NCBI GenBank assembly: GCA_036927565.1
Contig: JAYESD010000007.1
Location: 131,600,230-131,664,229 of the forward strand
Length of the DNA: 64,000 nucleotides
From: Tuctoria greenei
Taxonomy: Eukaryota; Streptophyta; Magnoliopsida; Poales; Poaceae
Direction: 5' to 3'
Part shown: positions 19,990-30,780 of the stretch, one piece after another
Layout of the letters: the number at the start of each line of letters is the position of its first letter
Numbering within the stretch: position 1 is the first letter of the stretch
Position numbers and translations under genes: made by a program
Notes under the pieces: model-generated
The model's input: only the letters and a program-made list of their open reading frames with translations
Database searches by the model: none
What the model was told of the DNA's origin: nothing

Positions 19990-20849
19990 CACTACAGGAA
20001 TACCGGTCACTTACGTCGGCCAAAGCGGACGTAAGTTAGGCTTAAACCGACGTAATTAACTTAATTACGTCGGTTTTTGCTTAATTACGTCGGCTTTCAG
20101 TCGACGTAGGGTTTTGGACGTAATTAAGGTAACTTACGTCGGCCACTGACGTAAGTTACCTTAATTACGTCGGTCTGCAGGAGCCGACGTAAGTTCACCC
20201 TCGAGATGGGCCTTGGGCTGGGCCGGATGACTTACGTTGGTCTGGCCATACCGACGTAAGTTAACCTGGGCTAACTTACGTCGGCCTGCCCATAGCCGAC
20301 GTAAGTTAAGTTTTCGAATTTTTTTTAAAAACAGAAACTGACTACCTCGCTCGATGGCGAGAACACAGAACAAACAAATAACTGACTACACAGCATAACA
20401 GTTTCAATATATAGTTCAAAACATCAACAACAACACAATTTGCAAAATAAATTATACCGGGCTACACGCTAGCCCCTCCATTACCTCCGGGATCTTCTCG
20501 ACGCGTTCCGGATCCCTGCAAAAGAAACATAATCACTAGTAAGCATCAATGTCAACTCAGTGATAACATAAGAGGCCAAGAACATCAGTGACAAAAGAAG
20601 GAAGCATGATGTAGTTTCAAATGAAGTAATGTACTATATCACTAGTTAAATGGAAGCACTAGCCCTTTGTTAACTCAGTGAACATCAGTTTCGACATAAG
20701 AAGGTAACATCAGTGATAATCACTAGCTCTTTTGTTAAATGGAAGCACTAACAACTTATTCACTATATACTAATCATTTCTATCATGGTCAAAAACTACT
20801 AAAGCTTGATTAGATACACTTAAAGAGAGTTTCTCACCTGCTCCAGTGT

Positions 20850-22577
20850 CTACACGCTACCCCCTCCACTGCCTCCGGGATCTCGACGCGTTCCGGAACC
20901 CTGCAAAAGAATCATAATTAGGATTAAATGTGATGCAAATAACTTTTTAACATAATGAAAAGGGAATCAAACTCCTAGGTATAGACAATATTACCTGCTC
21001 TGGTGTCTGCTGCGGCGGAAGCGTAGGAATCTGGATGCCCTGACCGCTTTGTCGAGCAAGAGCCTGCCATTGCAAGATATTAGCAGATATATGTTATTAA
21101 GTGTTGTGAAATTTAACTACGGTACTTTAAATTACTTACCGCCACCGTTGCTTGCATCTGGGCCATCATTAAGGCCGTCCTCTGCTGCTCCTCCCTTGCC
21201 TCCGCTCTCGTCCGCTCCAGCTCTGCCTGAGTTTGCGTCAGCGACTCCCTCATGGCCTAGAGCTCCAGCTGCGTCTGCGAGAGACGACCACTGGTCCCAG
21301 CGGTCGAAGCCTGCGACGATGAAGCGCCTCTCAAAGGTCGCGTCGACCTCGAGTCGACAACTCCATCGAAAATGGCAAACCTGAAAAAGAATGAAAACAC
21401 TAAGTAGAAGAAGATTAATTGAAAACGAAATGAAACACACGAAGAACTCACCGTCCGTGGGCCTTCCCGCCTCCGCTTGCGTACGCGGCTTGGGGGTCGA
21501 TCGGCGCGCTTTCCCAATCGTAATCCGCACCGTGTATCTTCGCGACCTCCTGCGCGTACTTTGTCTACAAAACAAATAAATCTTGTAAGTATGTCAATAA
21601 TAGTATTAGTTATAATGAAATTGATGAATTTCGAAAACTTACCAGTCGGTCGGCTGCGACCTGACTACACTGCCCTGGCTGAGAAGGGTCACTTCCCTTG
21701 TGACCTCTCTTCCAAACCTGGGTCGGGGTCGGCTCATGACCCAGCTCTCGCTCCTGTACATCCGTGTTCTTGAGATAAATAATATATTAAGAACACATAA
21801 ATAAAATAAAAAGGTACTTACCATGCGTTTAGCCAAACGCAAGTAGCCGTCACCGCCATAGTTGTGCTTGCCCTCGGACCCCATGCGGCACTGTCTAGCC
21901 TACGTGGACTTGTTGATAAAAGCGTCGCTAGCCCAGTACCGACAGAGAGCTAAGTACGCCTCGATGTTACCCTGTAACCAGGAAATACTAACCTGCACAT
22001 ATTTCATTTTCATCAACGCGGTAAACATACGTAGATATTGTAAATATTTAACAATATTAAAAACTTACCTCCGCGTACTGCTCCTCTGTCAAGTAGGAGT
22101 CCGAGTCCTTCCTAAAGACACCCCTTTGCTGCTCCTGCTCCTGCTCCCGGGGGTGCCGCTTGTAGTAAGCGTTGACGGCCTGAATCCGGGCGTATGACAA
22201 CGCCGCTGTCGTGAGCTTCCGAGCGTTGTAATGGAACACGCGTCTCGCGTGGTCCTCCATGCCCGGCTCCTCTACTTGGTACCTCAACTTTAAGCAAACA
22301 AATATTTAAGTGATATGCAACTAAGAATTCAAAGGAGTTGAAAAAACGAAACAGTTAAACTTACCATAAAATCATGCCACACGGCTCCCTGAACCGTGCC
22401 GTGCCCTAAATCCCCAACCAGTAAAGATGTGGCGTAGTTGCTGCGTAACGTGGAGGCTCGAGGGAGCGCAGCAGCATAGAAAGGTGATGAGAAACCGCAG
22501 TGCAGCGCAGGGCAGGGGCGATCGTCGCCGCAGCGCAGGGAGGCGATCGTTGCCGGCTCATCGCAGAACGAGAGCAT
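20850..22577 (-). pseudogene. Transposase_24-like gene of CACTA C, nonsense-mutated (copy 1)
   Basis: This is a multi-exon minus-strand gene with GT-AG introns. Successive pieces read LGHGTVQGAVWHDFM / LRYQVEEPGMEDHARRVFHY...YYKRHPREQEQEQQ / AYLALCRYWASDAFINKST(stop)ARQCRMG / ELGHEPTPTQVWKRGHKG / YAQEVAKIHGADYDWESAP...GGGKAHGR, and then a coiled-coil part (QTQLELQAMRESL, ELERTRAEAREEQQRT). The order matches plant Transposase_24 proteins. A TAG at 21900-21902 breaks the frame. The same TAG is present in all three copies of CACTA C, so the gene was dead before the copies multiplied. The first exon is poorly defined. Confidence 0.75.
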
Positions 22578-22769
22578 GACAGAGATAAGTCAAGCTGAAA
22601 TTGTTTCTACCCAAACCAAACTAAACCAAACCGAATTTATCCAGCACCCAAACCAAACCAAACCATTTTATATCTCAAACTGTTTTATACCCACCCAAAA
22701 CAAACCCAATAAGGAACCGCACCATTGAAACTGGTTCAACCCAAACCATTCCCACGTTTAGGGGGGCGG

Positions 22770-23075
22770 TGCTCGGCCGTGGAGGGGAGGGGGAGGGGAG
22801 GTCGAGGGGGAGGGGAGGAGGAGGGCGGCGCTCGGGATGGGGAGGCGGACGGTGGCGCTCGGGCGGCAGGGCGGCGCGTGGGGGGGGGGGGGGGGTTCGG
22901 GGAGGGGAGGGGAGGAGAGGAGGGGAGGGGAGTACCTTGGGGCGGCGGCGTAGGACGGAGGCGTCGGGCGGCCGGGCGGCGACGGCGGGGCGGCGGGGCG
23001 GCGACGGGGAGCAGGCGGCGCGGCGGCGACGGGGGGCAGGCGGCAGCAGCGGTTGGGAAAAGGTGCGCGTGAAAT
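22770..23075. repeat. GC-skewed purine-rich tract in CACTA C
   Basis: Runs of GGGGAGGGGAGG and GGCGGC occur, including an uninterrupted G run near 22880. The run and neighbouring GGGGAGG units are longer here than in the other two copies (35260-35520, 59710-59970), so the tract is length-unstable. It lies on the promoter/leader side of the Transposase_24-like gene. Confidence 0.7.
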
Positions 23076-23385
23076 GAGAGCGCGCACCGCTCGCGCGGCT
23101 AGGTTAAGCAACAACTTACGTCGGCCAAGTTTACTTATGTCGGCCGACATCAGGGCCGACGTAAGTTAGGTTTTAATTACGTCGGTCTCCTTAATTACGT
23201 CGGCTCTGGGCCGAGGCCGACGTGGGTAATTTTTATTACTGTTGGTCCCTGTACTTACGTCGGTCGACCGACGTAATTTAATTAACTTACGTCGGCTACT
23301 GGCAGCCGACGTAAGTTACTTACTTACGTCGGCTGGCCGACGTAAGTTGCCCTGGCCGACGTAAGTGATCGATATTCCTGTAGTG

Positions 23386-23556
23386 AGTCTGACAATATCT
23401 CCAGCCAAGTAGAAAGTTTTTTAGTAACTCTGTGGGAGCCTCCGATGCCTCGTTTCTATCCACTAACGGAGTAATTGAGATTGCCCAGGCCTCTGGCGAC
23501 AGATATAACGCTTGGGGCGCCCTGCAAAGAGTACGGCTATGCTGTAGGTTTTGCAC
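23386..23556 (-). pseudogene. Gag/DUF4283-like pseudogene, 5' piece (copy 1)
   Basis: The minus-strand frame (QNLQHSRTLCRAPQALYLSP ... TELLKNFLLGWRYCQT) runs straight into CACTA C at 23386. In the module that lacks CACTA C it continues across the empty site into the DUF4283-like part (49782-51044). It is part of the same coding remnant as 19201-19989 and 2707-3015. Confidence 0.45.
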
Positions 23557-24029
23557 CGTATGATCACTAGAGATAGACAGTCGCCAGCGGTGGACCTAGC
23601 ATTTAATCCAAGGGTATGCCATTTAAAAAGAAATATAATTGATAAAAAATATTTATTAATTTAATAAATAATAATAACTTTATAAAATAATTCAATATAT
23701 GTGCAGTATGGCTGACTCCAAAAGGGCCATGGAAATCGGACGATCCATAACGGGCTTTAGGCGTCCGTTAGAGCGTCTGCACGATATGGAAAAATCGTTG
23801 TATCCAACGGAGCATCAATGCCGGACGCGCTCGGTCTCTGATGACAACGTATTGCGAGATGCGACGACGGAGACGCACAATTTGTTCGTCTCCCTTCTTC
23901 ATTCGGGTACGTCTCGGATAAGCTTTTCTTATGTAGTGTTCCGATTATGCATGATGCTTCCATTGTACATTGCACCATAGAATCACCTTGTTCCTTGTAA
24001 CACTCTTCTTAGTTTTCAAAATTTTCCAG
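23557..24029. other. Spacer, no gene recognised
   Basis: The spacer is AT-rich at 23630-23700 (AATAAATAATAATAAC), then ~300 bp of moderate GC with short open frames that match nothing I recognise. It is conserved in all four modules (36008-36480, 51045-51516, 60455-60927). Confidence 0.4.
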
Positions 24030-25669
24030 GCTATGAGGCATAAATAAAGATCAGTGGGCGTAGGCCACGGTAACAATGCATGGATACGGGCTCTTTCTAC
24101 CATATCCACGCCGCATGAGATCGCCGAATACATTAAACTTTGGGACCTAATCACCACAGTGGCGCTTCAACAAGATTCTGAGGACGTAGTTCTCTGGGAA
24201 CACTCGGGCCAGGGGAGATATATGGCAAGTTTCGCATACAAATGCCAATTCGCTGGGGTGCAGAAAAAGTTGGACATACCTTCACTGTGGAAATCAAAGG
24301 CGGAACCAAAGGTGTTATGGTTCACCTGGATCGCCAGGCTGCAAACTACGGACAATCTAGAAAAGAAAGGTTAGGATAATAATGTCATATGCCCCCTCTG
24401 TCCAGATGTAGCGGAAACAACAGGGCATCTCCTCACTTGCTGCTCATTCACAACCCGCGTAATGGAAGAGGCCTTCAGGTGGATGGATCTACAGTTGGAG
24501 CTGGGGCTTATAGTGGCTGAAGGGAGCACTCAAGACTGGTTCAAGGAGGTAACAGCGGGCATGAGCGCCGGAGAGAGGACCCGGCGCATGAGGCAAATAT
24601 TCTATGTGTGGTGGAATATTTGGAAAGAGTGCAACCGAAGAATCTTCCAAGGGAAAGAAAAAGTGAGTTGCAGGTCGCGCTACTGGCCAAGGAAGAGATA
24701 GATATTTTCAGGCGGGCATTCATTTTCAGGGCCGCCGGATCCTGCTGTGACAGCTCCCCGATGGCCGCCGTCGATGCGGTCGCCCTCCTTGCCACCCTCG
24801 CCGCGATCGGCTTCCCCGTCGTCCCACACGCCAAGCTGCTGCTCCTCGAGGTGGGCGCACTGCTGCACCCGGCCGTCGCCGCCGCGGTCCTCGCGTGGGA
24901 GCTGCTATGCCACCACGCGCGCAAGTGCGGCAAGCCCAGGTTCAGGGGCCTCAAGAAGGCCATCGAGTTCCTAGGAATTTTTAGGAATAATAACCCTAAC
25001 TACCATGCATGATTCCCTATTCTGTATCTATAGAATTCGTAGGAATAATTCCCTATTGTGCATATGGATTTTAAAATGAAAGCAAAAAAAAAAAAGCCGA
25101 GCTCACCTCGGTGCATGAGGCGTCGGGGGCCTGGGGCGGCGGGGGCGCAGCGGGGGCGCGGCGGTCCAGGGGCGGCGAGGCCGGGGGCGGCGGGCCAGGG
25201 CGGCGGGGGCTTCAGGTGGATGGATCTACAGTTGCAGCTGGGGCTTATAGTGGCTAAGGGAGCACTCAAGACTGGTTCAAGGAGGTAACAGCGGGCATGA
25301 GCGCCGGAGAGAGGACCCGGCGCATGGGGCAAATTTTCTATGTGTGGTGGAATATTTGGAAAGAGCGCAACCGAAGAATCTTCCAAGGGAAAGAAAAAAG
25401 TGAGTTGCAGGTCGCGCTACTGGCCAAGGAAGAGATAGATGTTTTCAGGCGGGCATTAATTTTCGTGTCCAGTGCGCTTTTAAATTAATTGGGTGCGTAG
25501 GTGCTTTGGCTGCAGTGCATCCTGGAGTTGAAGTTTGTTGCATGCGCTTGTGCCATTTTCCTTTGTTTTTCAGGGCAACATAAGTTGCTTGAACTGTAAA
25601 AGACTCTGTAATTTTTCTCGCCGCCCTTCTCTAATGAATCGGAAGTGCACCTGTTTTACCGTAAAAAAA
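24030..25669 (+). mobile_element. LINE 3' fragment with internal insertion/duplication, copy 1
   Basis: The frame reads VGHGNNAWIRALSTIS ... DVVLWEHSGQGRYMASFAYK ... VLWFTWIARLQTTDNLEKKG(stop)DNN-VICPLC ... TGHLLTCCSFTTRVMEE ... FYVWWNIWKECNRRIFQGK. This is the zf-RVT zinc-binding C-terminus of plant L1-type reverse transcriptases. The 3' UTR ends CTAATGAATCGGAAGTGCACCTG and a short poly(A) at 25663-25669. The TAG in KG(W)DN is shared by all four copies. The reverse-transcriptase core is absent (5' truncation). An insert occupies 24728-25209 and the segment 24473-24727 is repeated at 25210-25464. Confidence 0.8.
24728..25209 (+). other. 482-bp insert in the LINE with a GC-rich 83-codon ORF
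   Basis: The insert is absent from the module-3 LINE (junction ATTCATTTTCGTGTCC at about 52205-52221). It contains an open frame at 24761-25012 that begins MAAVDAVALLATLAAIGFPV and has two hydrophobic stretches plus a basic end (CHHARKCGKPRFRGLKKAIE). Codons are G/C-ending, as in grass genes and unlike the surrounding LINE. A 12-A run (25083-25094) follows it, and then a GGGGGC-rich block. It looks like a piece of a host transcript joined to LINE sequence. The parent gene is not recognised. Confidence 0.55.
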
Positions 25670-27068
25670 CATTTTCAACCAATTAACAGCCACCTCTGTG
25701 AATAATATCACCATAATGTTTTGTTTTTTTGAGAGAACGGTTGGTTTTCACTTTCAGTTCATAACAAACATGAGTAAAAATAACAATCCGAAAGAGATTC
25801 AGTGCTAGTTTATGTGAAGAAATATTAAGTCACATTAGCATCTAATGATGACGAAAATGTTCTCTCAGGCTGTATGAGGGTAATTTACTTCAAGTTCAAC
25901 ACGTACAAATGTCCAGCTATTTACTTCAACTTCAAGTTCGAAAGATACTATTCAAATACTCCTTACAAAGCAACCATTTTGAGCTATGCATATATACGTT
26001 CATTTATATATAATATGGACCGAATTAAGGATATAAGCTATCACAGTACATCTTTTGATATGCATTTTTCATGACATAACTACAATTCAATACAATTATA
26101 GGGACACAGAAAATAGCCTGGCTTGGGCTCATTTGATAACATGGCACAAAAATAATTGGCATCATTTCCAATTATGCCTCCATCAAATAAACTCATGTAA
26201 ACCTGTCAGATCAACAACTGGTCAGTTACAACAAAATAACCAACCTATCCATTGGTCAATACAATCTCTGCAAGACATATAAGCAAAATGGTTTCTTGAC
26301 TTCATGTGCCATGAGTTAGGCTAATAAAGTAATGCACAATTCTGAGCTCGAGAAAATGATAACCCATCAGGGAAGCAACAATTCAAGAAACTAAATGAGG
26401 CACACATAATAGGCATGTCAGGGACTTCAGTGTGGTAAACAGGGGAAAAATATCCATGTCTGATAGTATTCTCTAGCAATGCGTTACTCAAATAAACTCA
26501 TGCCTACCTGCCAGATCAACCATAATAATAATATATCCTAACCTGTCTAAAATCAATAAATTTAACTAAAAGAAATGGTTTTTCCTGGCCTTCTTCATTT
26601 GTCACGATGCAGGATACTCACAATTCAGAGCCTGTGGAAACGATTATAACATCAAGGAACCAACAGGGGTCAGGAACCTAGAGGAAGCAGCCGTAGTAAA
26701 TTCCTAAATAATATTCTGTACATACGAAGAGGTATATCCAACACAATCGTTGCAGCTCTAATCATGCCATAAGTGAAACAGATATGCAGCTTCCTGTACT
26801 ACTGGTCAGAAGATGAATCAAGCATTCCAATACCTGCAGTAAAATGTACGAAAGAAGATACGCAATTAAACTGGACATTCATCACATTGTCACAATTGGC
26901 TTCTGGGTAACTAGTTATACCCATATAGGTTTCAACAAGTAAACAAAAGGAAGATAGATGTGCATTGCTTCTTTTTAATAATGAGTTTACACACTGGACT
27001 ATACTAATCATACTAATACTTGGAAGTTGTTCGACTTTTCAGACTCCATGCCACTGAAACTCATCTCG
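25670..27068. other. 3' flank of MATH-BTB copy 2
   Basis: AT-rich sequence conserved in all modules. It may contain MATH-BTB 3' UTR exons: on the minus strand a CTGCAG|GTATTGGAATG acceptor-like site occurs at about 26835. A 300-bp block (26297-26596) is missing from the copy next to the intact gene (about 53010). No coding sequence was recognised. Confidence 0.4.
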
Positions 27069-27656
27069 TCATCTTGTTCCACCTAAATAACCAGACATAC
27101 GAGCAGAAATATGGGACATGAGCTTTTTCACAACAGCAGGGCAGCTTATAGTTAAATGGTCAAAGCCATCGGTTGCCATTACAGCGCTGAGAGTCAATGG
27201 AGTGCTGAGGAACTGGAAGCACGCCCCCTTAAGCCCATGACAGTGGTGCTGCTCAGCTAATGCCAGGATGGTAGCAGCGGAGGATGTATCAATGTGATTA
27301 CACAATCTGTCATCACAAATTAGCTTCAATCATTCCAGGTTATAGCGGTCGGCTGCGACAAGCAAATGCTGAGCCATTGCAGCCTCTTCTTGTTTCTTCA
27401 CGTCTGGACTATCCGGCTGTGTGTCAGTGTAGATAAAGCAGAGCATAGCCTTGAACACTGCTGCGTCCATGTCATCCACCTTTATGACAGCTTCCTTCTC
27501 GCTCTCCTTCATTGCGCCTAAGAGTTGTGCTCTGAAGACGGGCGATCGGGCAGCAAGAACACATCTGTGCGCCTTGCATGTCTCGCCAGCAACATGAAAC
27601 GTGATATCCGCCCCCTCCTTGTGCACCAGGAGATCACCGAAATGTCGGTGAAGGTC
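27069..27656 (-). pseudogene. MATH-BTB pseudogene copy 2, 3' part
   Basis: BTB and post-BTB sequence runs from GDLLVHKEGADITFHVAGE to ARMSGYLGGTR. It has a TGA between YNLE and LKLICDD (27330-27332) and a terminal TGA replacing CGA after GGTR, which removes the last 11 residues. The gene is cut at 27656 after AGGTC by the start of an LTR, at the same base as the retrotransposon insertion at 40110/40111. Part of the BTB region is present again at 29228-29620. Confidence 0.9.
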
Positions 27657-27796
27657 TGTAACACCCATATTTTCGAAACAAGTAGAATGCAAATCAAATA
27701 AGGTTAAGAGTAATTAAATAAAGAATAAGTATATATCCAAATAAAAAAATAAAAGAAAATTTATCCCAATTAAAAACCTTGTAATCTAGAAAACAT
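27657..27796 (+). mobile_element. LTR fragment (first 140 bp), fused to CACTA B
   Basis: TGTAACACCCATATTTTCG and the following ~120 bp match the start of the LTR at 40111. The match ends at AAACAT, where the sequence becomes exon 2 of the UBC9-like gene of CACTA B. CAT (27794-27796) is shared by both parents. Confidence 0.92.
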
Positions 27797-28393
27797 CGTC
27801 CCCGGTAAAGAAGGGGTAAGTCATGAAGAACAAGCACAATATGAGTTTAACTATCGTCCTCCTATTAATAAATTTCTTTTGCAGACTGAATGGGAAGATG
27901 GTTACTACCCCCTGACAATCTCCTTCTTTGAGGACTATCCCTTGGTGCCTCCAAGATGCTCCTTTCCAATTGGGTTCTTCCACCCAAATGTCCATCGTTC
28001 GGGAGCACTCTACATCGGGATTCTTGATCAAGAGACTGTAAGATAGACCTATTTTGTTCATGTAATTATTACTTATAATTTTTGTCGAACTTATTTGAAC
28101 TGGTTTCTTATATTGTTTAAATTATATTTCGTAGGGGTGGTGCAGTGCTTTTACAATCAAAACTATACTACATGAAGTTCAACGTTTGCTGCATCAGCCA
28201 AATGTGCCTGATGTTGAAAATGATTGCTATAATCTACTTATCAAGGTTAGATGACACTTTGACTTAGTGACCAATGTAGGTTATTCATTCCTCCTTCGAC
28301 ATTTGTTAATTTAAATAATGTCAATATTTTCAGGATCCAGCGGAATATAAGAGACGTGTTCGGGAGCAAGCAGGACGGTACAATTTAGATTGA
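27797..28393 (+). pseudogene. UBC9/SCE1-like E2 pseudogene of CACTA B (catalytic Cys to Tyr)
   Basis: Exons 2 (remnant to 27815), 3 (27885-28037), 4 and 5 (stop 28391-28393) of the E2-like gene are present with the same splice sites as in CACTA A. Exon 1 and most of exon 2 are lost at the LTR junction. In exon 3 the codon for the catalytic Cys is TAC (28011-28013), giving GALYIGIL; Ser is Phe in SFFEDY. The HPN motif remains. It is 5'-truncated and catalytically dead by sequence. The stop codon lies 834 bp from the transposon end, exactly as in CACTA A. Confidence 0.9.
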
Positions 28394-29227
28394 TCGATGG
28401 GAGCTTCATCGTCGATCTACAATGAATGTAGCATGATTTTTGTTCAGTGTGTAAAGAAATTATCTTTGAACAATTGTAAAGCCTCTAATGGTGTATTATC
28501 ACAATTAAGCCAGCCTCACTGGTGATCGAGCATTTCCTATAATGCATTACTGTACTAGTATCCGCTAGCTCATCTGTGTTTTTTTCTTGATACAATTTTG
28601 CCTGCACGACTACATGCGGCTGTGATATATAATTGCAACTACATCCCTGTAATTTCAATGAAAACCGCTTATGATAATTAAACAATGACCGCCACTGAAA
28701 ATACATGATCTTCTCAGGCTGTTGTTAATCAAGAACCGGCTATGAAGTTCATTGCATTACAGACGGTTATTAATTAAGAACCGCCAACGAAGATCATGTA
28801 TTTACTCAGACGGTTGTTCCTTAAAATCCATCTGTGAAGTTCATTGCATTACAGACGGTTATTAATCAAGAACCGCCAATGAAGATCATGTATTTACCCA
28901 GACGGTTGTTTCTTAAAATCCGTCTGTGAAGTTCATGGCATTGCAGGCGGTTAATAATTAATAACCGTCTGTGAAGATCATGTATTTACCCAGACGGTTG
29001 TTTCTTAAAATCCGTCTGTGAAGTTCGTTGCATTACAGGCGGTTCTTAATTAAGAACCGATTCTGAAGATCATGTATTTACCCAGACGGTTGTTCTTTAA
29101 AATCCGCCTGTGTTGTTCTTTCATCGCAGACGGTTATTATATCATTCGTCATCACAGTCGCATATTTTTAAGGACCGCCTGTGTTTGAAAAATTGAGGCG
29201 CCTGTAAAAATGCTTTTTGTAGTAGTG
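27797..29227 (-). mobile_element. CACTA B, truncated copy
   Basis: It runs from inside the UBC9-like gene to the terminus TAGTG at 29223-29227, followed by CAG. It is the inverted equivalent of 3016-4446 of CACTA A and continues the copy seen at 1-554. All other parts of the element are missing. Terminal repeats occupy 28674-29227. Confidence 0.93.
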
Positions 29228-30150
29228 CAGGATGGTAGCAGCGGAGGATGTATCAATGTGATTACACAATCTGTCATCACAAATTAGCTTCAATCATTCC
29301 AGGTTATAGCGGTCGGCTGCGACAAGCAAATGCTGAGCCATTGCAGCCTCTTCTTGTTTCTTCACGTCTGGACTATCCGGCTGTGTGTCAGTGTAGATAA
29401 AGCAGAGCATAGCCTTGAACACTGCTGCGTCCATGTCATCCACCTTTATGACAGCTTCCTTCTCGCTCTCCTTCATTGCGCCTAAGAGTTGTGCTCTGAA
29501 GACGGGCGATCGTGCAGCAAGAACACATATGTGCGCCTTGCATGTCTCGCCAGCAACATGAAACGTGATATTCGCCCCCTCCTTGTGCACCAGGAGATCA
29601 CCGAAATGTCGGTGAAGGTCCGACGGAGTCACCACAACAAACCGAGGCGCAGGGCCTTTTCTCTCCTCAGCATGGAGCTCTAGGGAGACAATGACATCAC
29701 ACCTGGTAGTGAAGCGGTCGTCCTTGAGATGCTCTGATTCCTCAAGCCATGCTCTCTTGATGAAATCATGGTAGCCGAAGCCAGCGGTTGCGAAGGCGTG
29801 AAATTTCGTTGTTTGGTCGTGGGATATCACCAGTTTCCCCGCCTGATCGAGCAGAGCAAATCTGGCTGTCGCCTTCACGGGCCTGTCGGAGCTCTGGTCG
29901 AGGACGAGGTAGACGGATATAAACTCGGCGCTGTTGGGCACAAGATCATTGGGATAATACTCGATGCGCCGTGAGCAACCCCCTGCGCTAAAAGGGCGAG
30001 AACTGATGCATCGGCCATTGGGGAGATTCTCCTTGCTCTGCGAGTAGCCTTCGATGTGGAGAAGGTGACGGCAGGTCACCGTGTCCCGACGATGGCCGAG
30101 GCGGAGAGGTCACCTTCAAAGTCGCCGGCGGCGCCTGACGGCGGCGTCAT
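29228..30150 (-). pseudogene. MATH-BTB pseudogene copy 2, 5' part
   Basis: It has the same structure and lesions as copy 1: ATG at 30148-30150, the 1-bp deletion near 30084, TGA at 29294-29296, and truncation by CACTA B at 29227/29228. It differs by a few substitutions, including AHICVLAAR for AHRCVLAAR. Together with 27069-27656 it forms a rearranged copy in which the BTB region is present twice. Confidence 0.9.
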
Positions 30151-30780
30151 GTTGCTTGTATGGGAACGAGCAGTCCGTGGGCAAAAAAAAAGAGAAGAGA
30201 AGCCGTCGGCGAGGGTTTTGGTGTGCACCTGATATGCGGGGACACGGGTTATTTGTCGGGTGCCCTGCAGATGGACCGGACCGCTATTATCGGCCGTTTC
30301 GTCGGTCCATTGTCCTAGTCCACGGATATCCTCTCATAAAGAAAAGAAACAGATCATTTTTTAAGTAAATTGCGTAAAACTCAGATATTACATTTTTTGC
30401 CACACGAAAGCTCTCGTATTTTGGTACGTGTCATTTTTTTTAACAAGGCAGACAGTTACGTTAACATACAAGAACTCACCCTAAAATACATGCACGCACA
30501 CTCTACCCTTATAAGCACCAATAAAATACTGGCTTCACTCACCTTCAAATTTATAAAATCACCGTAGGCATCTCGCCAGCAACATGACGTCATTTAATTA
30601 ATCATAAATGCAACACTCATGCAGAATTTAGGACTCAAATCTGAATGAGTTTGTTTCACCATAAAGAATCTAACTAGTTGAGTCACGCTCATTTTGCTTT
30701 GGAAAATATTATATATTATTCACACAGACATTCACATACACTTACTGAAACGTATTTAAAAAATCTTACTCTATGAACAC

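Larger units (their letters stand above)
19990..23385 (-). mobile_element. CACTA C, copy 1 (3.4 kb)
   Basis: The inverted termini are CACTACAGGAATA...TATTCCTGTAGTG with target duplication AGT (19987-19989 and 23386-23388). The empty site (CATTGAGTCTGAC) is intact in the third module at about 50870-50882. Subterminal motifs are CTTACGTCGGC/GCCGACGTAAG, unlike those of CACTA A, so this is a different family. It carries only a Transposase_24-like gene, itself a pseudogene; no TnpD was seen. Non-autonomous. Confidence 0.95.

Noticed and set aside
22725..23150. Gly/Arg- and Pro-rich frames in CACTA C
   Set aside because: They are open frames created by GGGGAGG/GGCGGC repeats, with no conserved domain and length changes between copies.
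23699..23980. 93-codon plus-strand frame conserved in all modules
   Set aside because: Conservation is explained by recent duplication of the whole module. No recognisable motif was found and there is an equally long frame on the other strand.
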